Shown one piece after another: positions 27,763-36,913 of a DNA stretch of 64,000 nucleotides. The notes below the pieces were generated by a model. The model saw nothing but the letters and a program-made list of their open reading frames with translations. It was not told the DNA's origin and ran no database searches. The stretch lies in assembly GCF_004016515.1 (NCBI RefSeq), contig NZ_SACT01000008.1:124001-188000 (forward strand). Reading direction: 5' to 3'. Each line of letters opens with the position of its first letter. Position 1 is the first letter of the stretch. The DNA is from Rubrivivax albus (lineage in GTDB: Bacteria; Pseudomonadota; Gammaproteobacteria; Burkholderiales; Burkholderiaceae_C). The position numbers and the translations under genes were made by a program.

Positions 27763-30489
27763 TCAGCGCGCCGGCGCCAGCAGGGCCTGCAGCGGCGCCA
27801 GTTCGTCGTCGCTGCGGCCCTCGCCGCGCAGCAGCGCGATGGCGCGCTGCAGTTCGCCACGGCCTTCTTCGGCCCGGCCCAGCCCCAGCAGCGCACGGCC
27901 GCGCAGCGCGGCCAGCTTGCCGTCGCCGCGGGCGTCGGCCGACACGCCGGCCAGTTGCGCGGCCCCGATGCGCCCGGCCAGCGCCAGCGCGTCTGCATGC
28001 CGGCCCAGCGACAGCAGCACGTCGGCGTGCGAGTAGCGCGCCGCGTCGACGAGGCTGGAACCTTCGCCCGAGGTGACGATCAGCCCCGCCACCGCCGCGG
28101 CCAGGTGGCGCTCGGCCTCGGCCAGTCGGCCGACCTCGTGTTCCGCATCGCCGAGGTTGATGCGCTCCACCAGCGTGTACTGGTTGGCCTCGCCCCAGCG
28201 GCGCACGCTGCGCGCGTAGACCTCGCGCTGGATCGTGGCGCGCTTGTGCACGTCGCCCACCAGGCTGTGCAGGTAGCCCAGCGACGACAGCGCGGCGATG
28301 GTGGACTGGTCGTCCGGCCCACGCGCGCGTTCCTGCTCGGCCACCGCGCGCTCCAGGTGCGGGATGCCCTCGGCCGGCCGGCCCTGGTTGCGCAGCGCGT
28401 TGCCCAGCAGCCGGCGCGCGCTGGCCAGCGTCGACAGGCCCACGTTGTCCTCGGTGAACGGGTCGCCGGCCAGCACCTCGCGCGCGATGGCCTCGGCCCG
28501 GGCCGGGTTGCCCAGGCGCAGCGACGCGTCGCCCACCGTCAGCTGGATGTGCGCCGCCAGCGGGATGTCGTCGGGCTGCACCACGGGCTGCATGGCCTCT
28601 GCCGCCAGGTAGGCGTCCAGCGCCGGCTGCACCTGCAGGCGCTGGAAGTGGTAGCTGCCGCGTGCCACCTGTGCACGCAGGCCCAGCTCGCCGACGGCCG
28701 TGCGGCGCGGGCCGGCCGCGGCATCGGCCGCGTCCAGCAGCGCCTGCGCCTCGTCGAAGCGTGACAGCCGCACCAGCACCGTCACCAGGTCGTATTCGCC
28801 CAGCAGCCGCCGTTCGTCGTCGGCCGGCAGCGTGGCGCGGTGGATCTCCACCACGCGCCGCAGCTGGGCCTCGGCCACCGCGTGGTCGCCCAGCGTGCGG
28901 TAGGCGCGGCCCAGCGTGGTGCGGATGCCGGCCTCGGTCAGCGGCGCGTCGGCGAAGCGGCCGTCCAGCCGGCCTCGCGCGGCGTCCAGCAGTTCGCGCA
29001 GGCTGGGGTTGCGGTCGTAGGCGATGGTGGCGGTGCGGCTGCGACCACCGCCCAGCAGGTCCTGGTTCAGGAAGCGGTTCATTTCCTGGGCCAGTGCGGC
29101 CTGGGCCACCGCCTGCTCGCGCGCCGCCACCGCCGCCCGGTACTGCCACAGCGTGGCGGCCAGGCCCAGGCCCAGCGCCGCCGTCGCCGCGGCCACCCAG
29201 GGGCGGCGCGCGCGGCTGCGCGCCAGGTCGGCTTCCGCCGCCTGCAGCCGCTGTTCGCGCTCGCGCGCCGCTTCGGCGGCGGCGCGGCGCGCGGCCAGGG
29301 TCGTGAGCTGCTCGATCAGTGCGGCGGCGGTGGGCAGCCGGCGCGCCGGGTCGACATCGGTGGCCGCGGCGATGGTCTGCGCCAGCAGTGCGTCGTCCAC
29401 CGCCGCTTCCCAGCCCGGGGCCAGCGGGCGCTTCAGGTCGCCGGCCAGCAGCTGGTAGAGCAGCAGGCCCAGCGCGTAGACGTCGCTGCGCACCGTCGGT
29501 GGCTGGCCGGCGATGACCTCCGGCGCCAGGTACAGCGGCGTGCCGCTGCTGTCCGCGTCCAGCGCCTGCGTCATCGTCAGCCCGAGCCGGGTGATGCCCA
29601 GTTCCGCCAGCCGCTCCGGGTGCAGCAGCCTCGCGCTGCCGAAATCGGTCAGCCGCACGCGCCAGCCGCCTTCGGCACGCGCGGCCACCAACACGTTGGC
29701 CGGCTTGATGTCCTTGTGCAGCACGCCCACGCCGTGCGCCGCCGACACCGCCTGCGCCACGCCCAGGAACAGCGCCAGCCGCGCGTCGCGGTCCAGCGCC
29801 GCCAGGTGGCCGGCCTGCACCCAGGCCTGCAGGCTGTCGCCGCCGTACTCGCACTCCAGGAAGAACGGCGGCGTCTCGAAATTCCAGTCCAGCACGCGGG
29901 CGATGTCCTCGCGCTCGCCCAGGCTCTCGCTGAGCACGCGGTGCAGCGTGGCCTCGCGCTTGAGCATCGACAGCCGTTCACCGTCGCCGGCGAACTTGAA
30001 CACGCGCGGCTCGCGGCTGCGGGCGTGGCGCGCCAGCCAGACCTCGCTGGCGCGCGACGGGTTGAGCTGGCGCTCGAGCACCCAGTCGGGCCGGTGCGGC
30101 ACGGCCTGCGCGCCATCCAGCTGCAGCCGGCTGGCCAGGCGGCGGCCGCTGGCGATGCGCTCCACCGGGCCGTTGAAGCGGTAGCCCAGCCGCGGCAGCG
30201 TGACGATGCGCTCGGCCAGCGCCGGGCCCAGGGCCTTTCGCAGCTTGGTCACCGCATTGGGCAGCACGTTGTCCACCGTCGGCCGGCCGGCCCAGACGCT
30301 GTCCAGCAGTTCCTCGCGCGTGACCACCTCGCCGACATGGCGCAGCAGCTCGGCCAGCACCTGCAGCGGCTTGTGCTCCAGGTCCACCGGCTGGCCGTCG
30401 AGCATCAGCTCGAAGCGGGCTTCGTCGAACGCCGCCGCACCGAAGCGGTAGCGGTAGACGGGGGGTTCGGTGGACGGATCGGTCGACAC
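27763..30489 (-). CDS. Winged-helix / Ser-Thr protein kinase / TPR fusion protein
   Basis: 908 residues from GTG 30489. Residues ~12-107 are an OmpR/PhoB-type winged helix (FELMLDGQPVDLEHKPLQVL, VLPNAVTKLRKALG, LPRLGYRFNG). Residues ~138-398 are a Ser/Thr kinase: Lys165 (RVFKF), catalytic loop LHKDIKPANVLV at 257-268, TDFGSAR at 281-287, activation segment GTPLYLAPE. The glycine-rich loop is degenerate (NPSRASEVWLARH). A membrane helix at ~430-448 is followed by ~450 residues of TPR-like repeats, probably periplasmic. It may couple envelope signals to phosphorylation and direct DNA binding (inference). Start is uncertain. It diverges from the lipoprotein gene at 30689. Confidence 0.8.
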   Translation of the reverse strand: MSTDPSTEPPVYRYRFGAAAFDEARFELMLDGQPVDLEHKPLQVLAELLRHVGEVVTREELLDSVWAGRPTVDNVLPNAVTKLRKALGPALAERIVTLPRLGYRFNGPVERIASGRRLASRLQLDGAQAVPHRPDWVLERQLNPSRASEVWLARHARSREPRVFKFAGDGERLSMLKREATLHRVLSESLGEREDIARVLDWNFETPPFFLECEYGGDSLQAWVQAGHLAALDRDARLALFLGVAQAVSAAHGVGVLHKDIKPANVLVAARAEGGWRVRLTDFGSARLLHPERLAELGITRLGLTMTQALDADSSGTPLYLAPEVIAGQPPTVRSDVYALGLLLYQLLAGDLKRPLAPGWEAAVDDALLAQTIAAATDVDPARRLPTAAALIEQLTTLAARRAAAEAAREREQRLQAAEADLARSRARRPWVAAATAALGLGLAATLWQYRAAVAAREQAVAQAALAQEMNRFLNQDLLGGGRSRTATIAYDRNPSLRELLDAARGRLDGRFADAPLTEAGIRTTLGRAYRTLGDHAVAEAQLRRVVEIHRATLPADDERRLLGEYDLVTVLVRLSRFDEAQALLDAADAAAGPRRTAVGELGLRAQVARGSYHFQRLQVQPALDAYLAAEAMQPVVQPDDIPLAAHIQLTVGDASLRLGNPARAEAIAREVLAGDPFTEDNVGLSTLASARRLLGNALRNQGRPAEGIPHLERAVAEQERARGPDDQSTIAALSSLGYLHSLVGDVHKRATIQREVYARSVRRWGEANQYTLVERINLGDAEHEVGRLAEAERHLAAAVAGLIVTSGEGSSLVDAARYSHADVLLSLGRHADALALAGRIGAAQLAGVSADARGDGKLAALRGRALLGLGRAEEGRGELQRAIALLRGEGRSDDELAPLQALLAPAR

Positions 30490-30688
30490 GGGCTCGATGG
30501 GGGTCGGCGCAGACTCGGCCGACTGTAACGACGGTGCCGCCAGGCTGCACGCCCGGCGCCACCCGCAGCCCGGTGGCCGCCCGAAAACGTCCTGTGCATC
30601 AACCACTTGCCGCGCAGCACCGCAGCCGTTAGCGATTCGTGATCCCGCGTGATGGTGCGCGCGCGCCGCTTGCCGGACGCTCCAGGCC

Positions 30689-31666
30689 ATGACCCAGACC
30701 GTGCCAGAACCCGCTCCCGCGCCGGACACTCGATGGCGAGGCCCGTTCGCCCTGCTCGCTGTCGCCTGCCTGGCCGTGGCCTGCGGCGATGCCACCCCGC
30801 CGGCCCCGCCCGCTGCGCCATCGGCGCAGGCGGCGGACCTGGCAAGGAAACCACCACCCGGCAGCACGCAGGCCCGCGCCGAGGACAGCCTGCCACCCCC
30901 GCGCTGCCCGCCGCCGGCGAGCGCGCGCACACCACCTGGCCCCGACATCGTCGGCCTGCGCCTGGGCATGCCGCTGGACGAGGCGCTGAACCATGCGCGC
31001 TGCGCCGTCGACGGTGGCGTGCTGGCCTTCCAGCCGCGCTGGTTCCAGCAGCTGCGCACCGGCAACGTCAAGCTCGAGCGCCAGGGCTTCAGCATCCAGC
31101 GCGGCGAGACCTCGGACTGCGTGTTCAGGAACCTGGGCGACGCGATGAAGTGCGGCGTCGGCCGCCGTGTGTGGCACCACGTCGACGAGATGATCACGCT
31201 GGCCACGCCCGGGCTGGACGGCCGGCAGGTGGTGGCCGGCATCTGGCGCCAGCAGCACTGGAAGCCCGGCCAGATGCCGTTGCGCGACGCCGTGCTGCAG
31301 GCACTGCGCGACAAGTACGGCCGCGAGGGCGAGCTGCGCCGCGACCCGCACGGCACCGTGAGCTGGCGCCACGCACCCGACGGCAACCCGCTGACGCCGC
31401 GTGACCCGTTGTTCGGCGCCTGCGGCGGCATCCGCGCCCGCCCGGGCAGCCAGGGCTGGCGCGAGGGCTGCGGCCTGTCGATCAGCGCCGACCTCGTGCC
31501 GCCGGCCGACAACCCTGACCTGGTGCAGGCGCTGTACGTCGGCATGGCGCACCAGGACGAGCTGATGCGCCTGGGCGACGCGATGCAGGCGGAGATCGAC
31601 CGCCTGGAGGCCGAACGCCGCGCCGGCGAGTTGCAGCGCAGCGCCGGCGCCAAGCCCCGGCTTTGA
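30689..31666 (+). CDS. Hypothetical lipoprotein
   Basis: 325 residues, not recognised. The N-terminus contains a membrane/signal stretch (FALLAVACLAVAC) ending in a possible lipobox, then a Pro/Ala-rich linker to about residue 85. A globular part starts DIVGLRLGMPLDEALNHARC, a pattern seen in periplasmic proteins that begin with a GxxLGMs-x-x-E-A repeat-like motif. It contains five or six cysteines and ends in a charged helix. It diverges from the winged-helix kinase gene and precedes the exported protein at 31709, which may form a functional group with it (inference). Confidence 0.6.
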   Translation: MTQTVPEPAPAPDTRWRGPFALLAVACLAVACGDATPPAPPAAPSAQAADLARKPPPGSTQARAEDSLPPPRCPPPASARTPPGPDIVGLRLGMPLDEALNHARCAVDGGVLAFQPRWFQQLRTGNVKLERQGFSIQRGETSDCVFRNLGDAMKCGVGRRVWHHVDEMITLATPGLDGRQVVAGIWRQQHWKPGQMPLRDAVLQALRDKYGREGELRRDPHGTVSWRHAPDGNPLTPRDPLFGACGGIRARPGSQGWREGCGLSISADLVPPADNPDLVQALYVGMAHQDELMRLGDAMQAEIDRLEAERRAGELQRSAGAKPRL

Positions 31667-31708
31667 CCGCGCCGCACCACCTGCACCGATGACAACGAGA
31701 GGAATCAG

Positions 31709-32962
31709 ATGACCCTGCTTCACCCTGTACGTCCGGTATCCGCGACGCACACGCGGACCGCCCTCACCGCCGTCACGGCGGTCCTCGCCCGCTGGCGCCG
31801 GGCCACCACCGCGCTGCTGCTCGGCGCCGGCACGGCGCTGTCGGCGGCACCCGCCGCGGCCCAGGGCATGTGCCCGGGCGAGCCGCTGTGCCGCGAGGTG
31901 CCGAAGTTCACCGCCACGATCACCGAGTTCCGCGTCAGCCCGAACACGCGGGGCAACCGGCCCGTCCACCTGGCCGTGCGCTTCACCAACCGCAGCAGCG
32001 AGCCACTGGTGCTGGGCTACGTGGACCGCAGCGCCGCCGCCCACGACGACCGTGGCAACGCCTACACGCTGCAGAACGTCCGCAAGATCACCGGCATCGG
32101 CCGCATCGAGCGCAACCGTTTCGACCCCAAGTTCACGCTTGGGCCGGGCGAGAGCGCCGATGCGCGCATGGAACTGAACTTCCACGTCGGGCGCAACGTC
32201 ATCGTCGGCACCGCGTTCGATGTCGAGCTCGGCGTGCGCGAGATCGACCCGCTGCCCGGCCAGCAGTACCGGCTCGGCCGCGAGCACGCGCTGAGCTGGC
32301 AAAGCCTGCGCCACGGCGATGGCGGACAGGCCCCGGCCGGGCCAGGCGTGGCGGCCGCGACAGCCACCGGCACCACGCCGCCGGCCACCGGCGGGGCACC
32401 GGCCGCCGCCTCCGCGGGCAGCGACGCCTGTGCCAGCGCACCACACTGCACCGTCAGCGGCCCGGTGCTCGCGCGCGTGGTGGGGGTGGCGCCGGCAGCG
32501 CCCCAGGGCAACAACCAGCAGGTGACGGTGCGCATCAGCTTCCAGAACCTGGGCGACGCGCCGATGATCCTGAACTACAAGCAGGGCACCGGCATCATGC
32601 TGGACGACAAGGGGGAGCGCTACATCGTCGACGCGCGCTACCGCGAGTCGGTGCAGGGCATGCCGGTGTCCACGCGCGAGCGGGCCAGCTCGCAGTTCAT
32701 GCTGGCGGCCGGCGAGTCGCGCACCGCCGCCTTCATCTTCCGCCGCTACGTGGGCAGGGTGCCGCCGGGCACGGTGTTCGCGCCGCAGCTGGCGGTGGAG
32801 CAGTACCAGTTGCTGCCGTCCAACCAACTGCAGCTGGTGCGCGAATATGCCCTGGGCTTCGGCGAGATGCGCGGCGGCAGCGCCAGCGGCGCCTCAGCGG
32901 ACCTGCAGCAGCTGGGCAACGCGATCAACGCGCTGGGCGAGCTGCTCAAGAAGCGCGACTGA
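31709..32962 (+). CDS. Exported protein with duplicated beta-rich domain (unknown function)
   Basis: 417 residues, not recognised. The signal segment (TTALLLGAGTALSAAPAAAQ) is followed by two similar domains of ~140 residues joined by an Ala/Thr/Pro-rich linker. Each runs from a strand (TATITEFRVSP; LARVVGVAPAA) through V-RF/ISF-x-N, EPLVLGYV / APMILNYK, DDRGNAY / DDKGERY to an AFDVEL / VFAPQL end. The pattern suggests an internal duplication of an Ig-like fold. It follows the lipoprotein gene by 42 nt with GAGAGGA upstream of the ATG. Confidence 0.62.
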   Translation: MTLLHPVRPVSATHTRTALTAVTAVLARWRRATTALLLGAGTALSAAPAAAQGMCPGEPLCREVPKFTATITEFRVSPNTRGNRPVHLAVRFTNRSSEPLVLGYVDRSAAAHDDRGNAYTLQNVRKITGIGRIERNRFDPKFTLGPGESADARMELNFHVGRNVIVGTAFDVELGVREIDPLPGQQYRLGREHALSWQSLRHGDGGQAPAGPGVAAATATGTTPPATGGAPAAASAGSDACASAPHCTVSGPVLARVVGVAPAAPQGNNQQVTVRISFQNLGDAPMILNYKQGTGIMLDDKGERYIVDARYRESVQGMPVSTRERASSQFMLAAGESRTAAFIFRRYVGRVPPGTVFAPQLAVEQYQLLPSNQLQLVREYALGFGEMRGGSASGASADLQQLGNAINALGELLKKRD

Positions 32963-32983
32963 CCCCGCGCAGTTGCCTGGTCG

Positions 32984-34054
32984 TCAGGCCTCGCCACCTT
33001 CGGCCGGCAGGCGTTCGGCGCGCCAGCGCAGCATGCCGCCGGCCAGGTTGACCACCGCCGGGAAGCCGGCCTGCGACAGCATCAGTGCCGCGCGTGCAGA
33101 CCGCGTGCCGGAGCGGCACACGGTGACCCACGGGTGGTCGCGTGCCAGCGACGGCAGCCGCGCCGCCAGTTCCCCCAGCGGCACCAGCTGTGCCCCCGGC
33201 AGATGGCCCAGCGGGCCGGTGAACTCCGCCGGCTCGCGCACGTCCAGCACCTGCACCGGGCTGCGCCCACCCAGTTCGTGCAGCGCCGACGGCTCGATCT
33301 CCCACAGGCCGGCAAAGCTCCAGGTCAACGGCGCCCAGTCGGGTTCCGCGGGCGGCAGCACGTCGCCCTCCGGCCGGCCGCAGCGCAGGTTGGCCGGCAC
33401 CGCGCGGTCCATCTGCTTGGGGTGCGGCAGGCCCAGGTGCGTCATGGTCTGCACGAAGTCGTTCAGGTCGCTGGTGCCACCGAAGCGCGGGTTCCAGCGC
33501 CGCTCCTCGGCCACGCTGGTGGCGGTGATGCCCCGGTAGTCGTGGCCGGGGTACAGCGTGCAGGCGTCGGGCAGGCTCAGCAGTTGGGCGTGCACCGAGT
33601 GGTACAGCCGCACCGGATCGCCCTGCTGGAAGTCGGTGCGGCCACAGCCGCGGATCAGCAGGGCATCGCCGGTGAACGCGGCGCTGGCGTCATCGAGCAC
33701 ATAGCTGAGGCAGCCATCGGTGTGGCCGGGCGTCGCCCGCACGTCGAGGTGGCGGCCACCGAAGGCCACGCGATCACCGTGCGCGAGCGGGAGGTCCGCG
33801 CCCTGCGCGCCAGACGCCGCCGCCACGGCGATGCGGCAACCGGTGCGCTGCTGCAGCAGCCAGGCACCGGTGACGTGGTCGGCGTGCACATGGGTGTCCA
33901 GCGTGGCCACCAGGCGCAGACCGAGTTCGCGCAGCAGCGCCAGGTCGCGCCGGGCCTGCTCGAAGACGGGGTCGATCAGCACCGCTTCGCCAGCATCAGC
34001 GAGCAGGTAGGTGTAGGTGGAGGAGACAGGGTCGAAGAGCTGGCGGAACAGCAT
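32984..34054 (-). CDS. MBL-fold persulfide dioxygenase fused to rhodanese
   Basis: 356 residues from ATG 34054. Residues ~1-235 are a metallo-beta-lactamase fold of the ETHE1/persulfide-dioxygenase type: FRQLFDPVSSTYTYLLAD, DTHVHADHVTGAW (H-x-H-x-D-H), TPGHTDGCLSYVL, FTGDALLIRGCGRTDFQQGD, YPGHDYRG. Residues ~255-350 are a rhodanese domain with active-site Cys in VTVCRSGTRSAR. ETHE1 oxidises glutathione persulfide to sulfite; the rhodanese part transfers sulfane sulfur. Such fusions are known in bacteria. It may connect to sulfide released by the lyase at 4805, though it is far away (inference). Confidence 0.88.
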   Translation of the reverse strand: MLFRQLFDPVSSTYTYLLADAGEAVLIDPVFEQARRDLALLRELGLRLVATLDTHVHADHVTGAWLLQQRTGCRIAVAAASGAQGADLPLAHGDRVAFGGRHLDVRATPGHTDGCLSYVLDDASAAFTGDALLIRGCGRTDFQQGDPVRLYHSVHAQLLSLPDACTLYPGHDYRGITATSVAEERRWNPRFGGTSDLNDFVQTMTHLGLPHPKQMDRAVPANLRCGRPEGDVLPPAEPDWAPLTWSFAGLWEIEPSALHELGGRSPVQVLDVREPAEFTGPLGHLPGAQLVPLGELAARLPSLARDHPWVTVCRSGTRSARAALMLSQAGFPAVVNLAGGMLRWRAERLPAEGGEA

Positions 34055-34105
34055 GGCGCAGGCATCGGCGTGTGGGAACACGCCGATGCTGCCACCGATG
34101 CGGGC

Positions 34106-34780
34106 TCAGCGGGCCGGCCCGTGTGCCCCGCGCCGCCGCCGCCACGCCGCCAGCGCACCGGCCCCGCCCAGGAACAGCGCCATCGTGCCCGGTTCCGGCA
34201 CCGGCGCGGCCACGACCAGGTTGTCCAGCGCGGTCTCCTCGCAGCAGGCGATGCCGCCGATCTCCGGCCCCTCGGCCCAGCGGATGCCGACCACGGCCAC
34301 ATCGCTGACGATGCCGAAGAACAGCGGGTCCTGTTCGGTGGCGTTGACCGGCAGGATCGGGATCTCGGTGTACGTGGTGTCACCGTCGGCGAAGAGGAAG
34401 CTCAGGAAGGCCGGCCCCGGCGTGGCCGGGTCGAAGGCGTCGACGTCGAAGCCGAAGGCGTGGATGCCGCCCGTCAGCGTGATGTCGTACCAGGCTTCGG
34501 CGCCATCGCGCGACGTCGCGAAGGCCTCCTTGTCGCCGCTGCCCTGAAAGATCTCGAGCCGGTCGAGGTTGGTGGACAGTGTGACGCCGGGCAACACCTC
34601 CACGCCGAGCAGCGACGTGCCGTCGGCAAAGCCCTCGAAGTCCTGCACCTGATGGCCGGTGGTGGCCGCCATGAAGGCGGCGCGGTTGCCGTACAGCGTG
34701 GGGCTGGCGGCATGGGCCGTGGTGGCGGCAGCGGTCAGCAGGGCGGCGGCCAGGGTCAGCGAAAGAGTGTGCTTGCTCAT
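34106..34780 (-). CDS. PEP-CTERM sorting-domain protein
   Basis: 224 residues. The signal peptide MSKHTLSLTLAAALLTAAATT is cut near AHA. The middle is beta-rich (FEGFADGTSLLGVEVLPGV). The C-terminal sorting signal VPEPGTMALFLGGAGALAAW is followed by RRRRG, the classic PEP motif, helix and basic tail. Exosortase would remove it and anchor the protein at the surface. No exosortase gene lies in the window. The N-terminal frame upstream of 34780 is rejected in favour of the signal-peptide start. Confidence 0.88.
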   Translation of the reverse strand: MSKHTLSLTLAAALLTAAATTAHAASPTLYGNRAAFMAATTGHQVQDFEGFADGTSLLGVEVLPGVTLSTNLDRLEIFQGSGDKEAFATSRDGAEAWYDITLTGGIHAFGFDVDAFDPATPGPAFLSFLFADGDTTYTEIPILPVNATEQDPLFFGIVSDVAVVGIRWAEGPEIGGIACCEETALDNLVVAAPVPEPGTMALFLGGAGALAAWRRRRGAHGPAR

Positions 34781-34793
34781 GGTGGTCTCCCGT

Positions 34794-35429
34794 TCAGTCC
34801 TGCTGGGCAGAAGGTACGGCACGCGCGGCAGCCGGCGGCGCGCGGTCGGGCGACGGCGCATTGCTGACGCTGCAGCCGCGCGCCATCTCGATCACCAGCG
34901 CCGAATCGTCCACCCAGAACAGTGGCGGGTTGCCGCCGAAGTTGGTGACTTTCCAGTTCACCGCCACCGGCACGGCCAGCGGCACGTCGCTCTCGTTACG
35001 CACGCAGGCGTGGCGGGAGAACGCATGGGCGCGCCAGTTGCCTTCGGTGGCGTTGCCGGTGTCGGTGGCGTCGACGGCGAAGGTGTCGCCGCCGTAGGTG
35101 CTGGCCATCGGGCTGGCCTCGTTGCCGGCCACGGTGATGGACATCTCGCACCAGTTCTGCGCCACGTCGGCGCCGGTGCAGCGGGTTTCGGCGGAGAAGC
35201 CCACGTTGACCAGGGCCACGGTGCGGGGCGGCACGAAGACCGTGGTGGTGGCACCCGGCAGCGGTTCGAACTTCTCGTTGGCGCCGAGCAGCACGTTGGT
35301 GTGCGTGACCACACGCTTGTAGAAGTGCGCGCCACTGGTGAAGGTCTGGATGCCGTCGTGGGCGGCTGCGGGGCCGGCCGCAGGCAGGAGCAGGGCCGCG
35401 AGCGCGGCGGACAGAAGCGTCTTGTGCAT
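34794..35429 (-). CDS. Exported protein of unknown function
   Basis: 211 residues, not recognised. It has a signal peptide (MHKTLLSAALAALLLPAAGPAAA), then a beta-rich mature part starting HDGIQTFTSGAHFYKRVV. Four cysteines (RCTGADVAQNWCEMS, RHACVRNES and one near RGCSV) suggest disulfides outside the cytoplasm. The Ala/Pro-rich end is low complexity. It lies 13 nt upstream of the PEP-CTERM gene in the same direction, so the two are probably cotranscribed. The longer open frame to 35864 overlaps the opposite gene and is not supported. Confidence 0.62.
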   Translation of the reverse strand: MHKTLLSAALAALLLPAAGPAAAHDGIQTFTSGAHFYKRVVTHTNVLLGANEKFEPLPGATTTVFVPPRTVALVNVGFSAETRCTGADVAQNWCEMSITVAGNEASPMASTYGGDTFAVDATDTGNATEGNWRAHAFSRHACVRNESDVPLAVPVAVNWKVTNFGGNPPLFWVDDSALVIEMARGCSVSNAPSPDRAPPAAARAVPSAQQD

Positions 35430-35613
35430 GGTGGGGTTCCTCGTCTGGGCCCGCGGCGGGCTGCCGCGGTGTCGCCACTGTCGGCGTCGCGGGCCCGCGG
35501 CGCATCCCTCCACCGGGCCCCCCTGGGGCCTGCAGACTGGGGGCCGAGAACTGGGGGGACGAAGCGGCGCAGTTCCATCGATGCGCCACCGGGCCCCTGC
35601 GGAAAATCCGACC

Positions 35614-36795
35614 ATGCACACGCTCCGGCCGGCCGATCTTGCCGCCCGCGTGGTCGCCTGGCACCACCGGCACCCGCTGGCTCGCCGCATCGTGCCCGCC
35701 CAGGTGGTGGGCATCGGTGTGGTGAGCCTGCCTTTTGCGCTGCGCGAGGCCGCGCCCGACGGCGCAGCCGCCGCAGCGCCACCGTTGACCCCCATCTTCG
35801 ACGCCCACTGGATGTACGGCGTCGACACCGCGGCGCTGCACCATTTCGTGCTGGCCCACGGCACCTACCCGCTGGACGCCGCGGCACACTGGCCATGGCG
35901 CCACGTGGACGCCGACCTGCCGCGCGCCCATGCGGCAGACGCCCAGGGCCTGGAGGGGCGCACGGCACGCCACCTGCTCTCGGCCGTGATCGAGGTCGAC
36001 GGCCGTCGCAGCCGCGTGCTGGTGGCGCCTGCAGCGCCGCTGACGTCGGCGCCCGTGTTCGGCCGCCGGCTCTTCGACGCGCGCCGGGTGGCTGGCGGCA
36101 TCGGCAGCGGCGCGCTGGCAGCGGGCCTGCTGGCCGGCAGCGTCGCGTTCGTGCTCGCACCGTCGCACGACACGACCACGATCGCCGAGGTGCCGGCCGC
36201 GGCATCGGCCGCCAGCGCATCGGGTAACCTTGTCGCCCACGGCGCCCTTGTCGCCCATGAGACGACGACCGAATCGGCAGCCGTGGCCGGCGATGTGACC
36301 CACCCATCCGACACCCCAGCGGCTGCGTCCGCGCCCCAGGCGCACACCGTGGCCGACGCGGAGGCGACAACGGCCGAGCCGGCGTTCCGGCCGGCCGACG
36401 TGTCACCGATGCTGCAGGACGCCGCGGCGGCCGGCCCGCTGGTGCGCATCCGCCCCACGCTGACCGAGGACGAGCGCCGCCAGGCGCGCGTGCAGGCCGA
36501 GGCGCTGCGCCCGTCGCCGGCGGCATCTTCACCCGCGGAGTCCCTGCTCAAGGGACCGGTCTACGCATTGGCCACCGCACCGCTGCGCACGCGCGACGAT
36601 GCCCAGGCGCAGCAGGTGCTGCTGCATTCGCTGAAGGCGCAGGTGGCCACACCGGTGCCCACGCAGCTGGATGTGATGCCGGCAGGACGGCGCTGGCGCG
36701 TGGTGTGGTGGCCGCATCCGCAGGCCGAAGAAGCCGAGCGCCTGCGCCTGGAGGCCAGCGCCCGCGGGCTGAAGCTCGAGGTCATCGCCTTCTGA
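35614..36795 (+). CDS. Hypothetical membrane-anchored protein
   Basis: 393 residues from ATG 35614, not recognised. One membrane helix at about residues 160-187 (GGIGSGALAAGLLAGSVAFV) separates an N-terminal region (HPLARRIVPAQVVGIGVVSL) from an Ala/Thr-rich stretch. The C-terminal ~80 residues (RTRDDAQAQQVLLHSLKAQV ... RWRVVWWPHPQAEEAERLRL) resemble a SPOR-like or similar small alpha/beta domain. An upstream ATG at 35581 is possible. It ends 118 nt before ureE. Confidence 0.55.
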   Translation: MHTLRPADLAARVVAWHHRHPLARRIVPAQVVGIGVVSLPFALREAAPDGAAAAAPPLTPIFDAHWMYGVDTAALHHFVLAHGTYPLDAAAHWPWRHVDADLPRAHAADAQGLEGRTARHLLSAVIEVDGRRSRVLVAPAAPLTSAPVFGRRLFDARRVAGGIGSGALAAGLLAGSVAFVLAPSHDTTTIAEVPAAASAASASGNLVAHGALVAHETTTESAAVAGDVTHPSDTPAAASAPQAHTVADAEATTAEPAFRPADVSPMLQDAAAAGPLVRIRPTLTEDERRQARVQAEALRPSPAASSPAESLLKGPVYALATAPLRTRDDAQAQQVLLHSLKAQVATPVPTQLDVMPAGRRWRVVWWPHPQAEEAERLRLEASARGLKLEVIAF

Positions 36796-36913
36796 GCACC
36801 CCCAGGGCCGGGCTGCGCCCAGCCCGCCCCCCGCGGGGGTCAAGGAAACCTGGGGCGGCCCGGCGTTGCCTTGAGAGGTCCGGCGTGGGGTGCGCAGCGC
36901 TTACAGTGCGCGC
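36796..36913. promoter_or_regulatory. Spacer before ureE: GC-rich hairpin and possible -10 element
   Basis: Contains a hairpin CGGGCTG-CGCC-CAGCCCG at 36809-36826 next to a second CCCCCGCGGGGG palindrome (36829-36839). The pair resembles the C/G-rich elements that follow many Burkholderiales genes and may act as a terminator for the upstream gene. TACAGT at 36902-36907 lies 6 nt before the ureE ATG and could be a -10 box for a near-leaderless ureE transcript. Confidence 0.4.
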
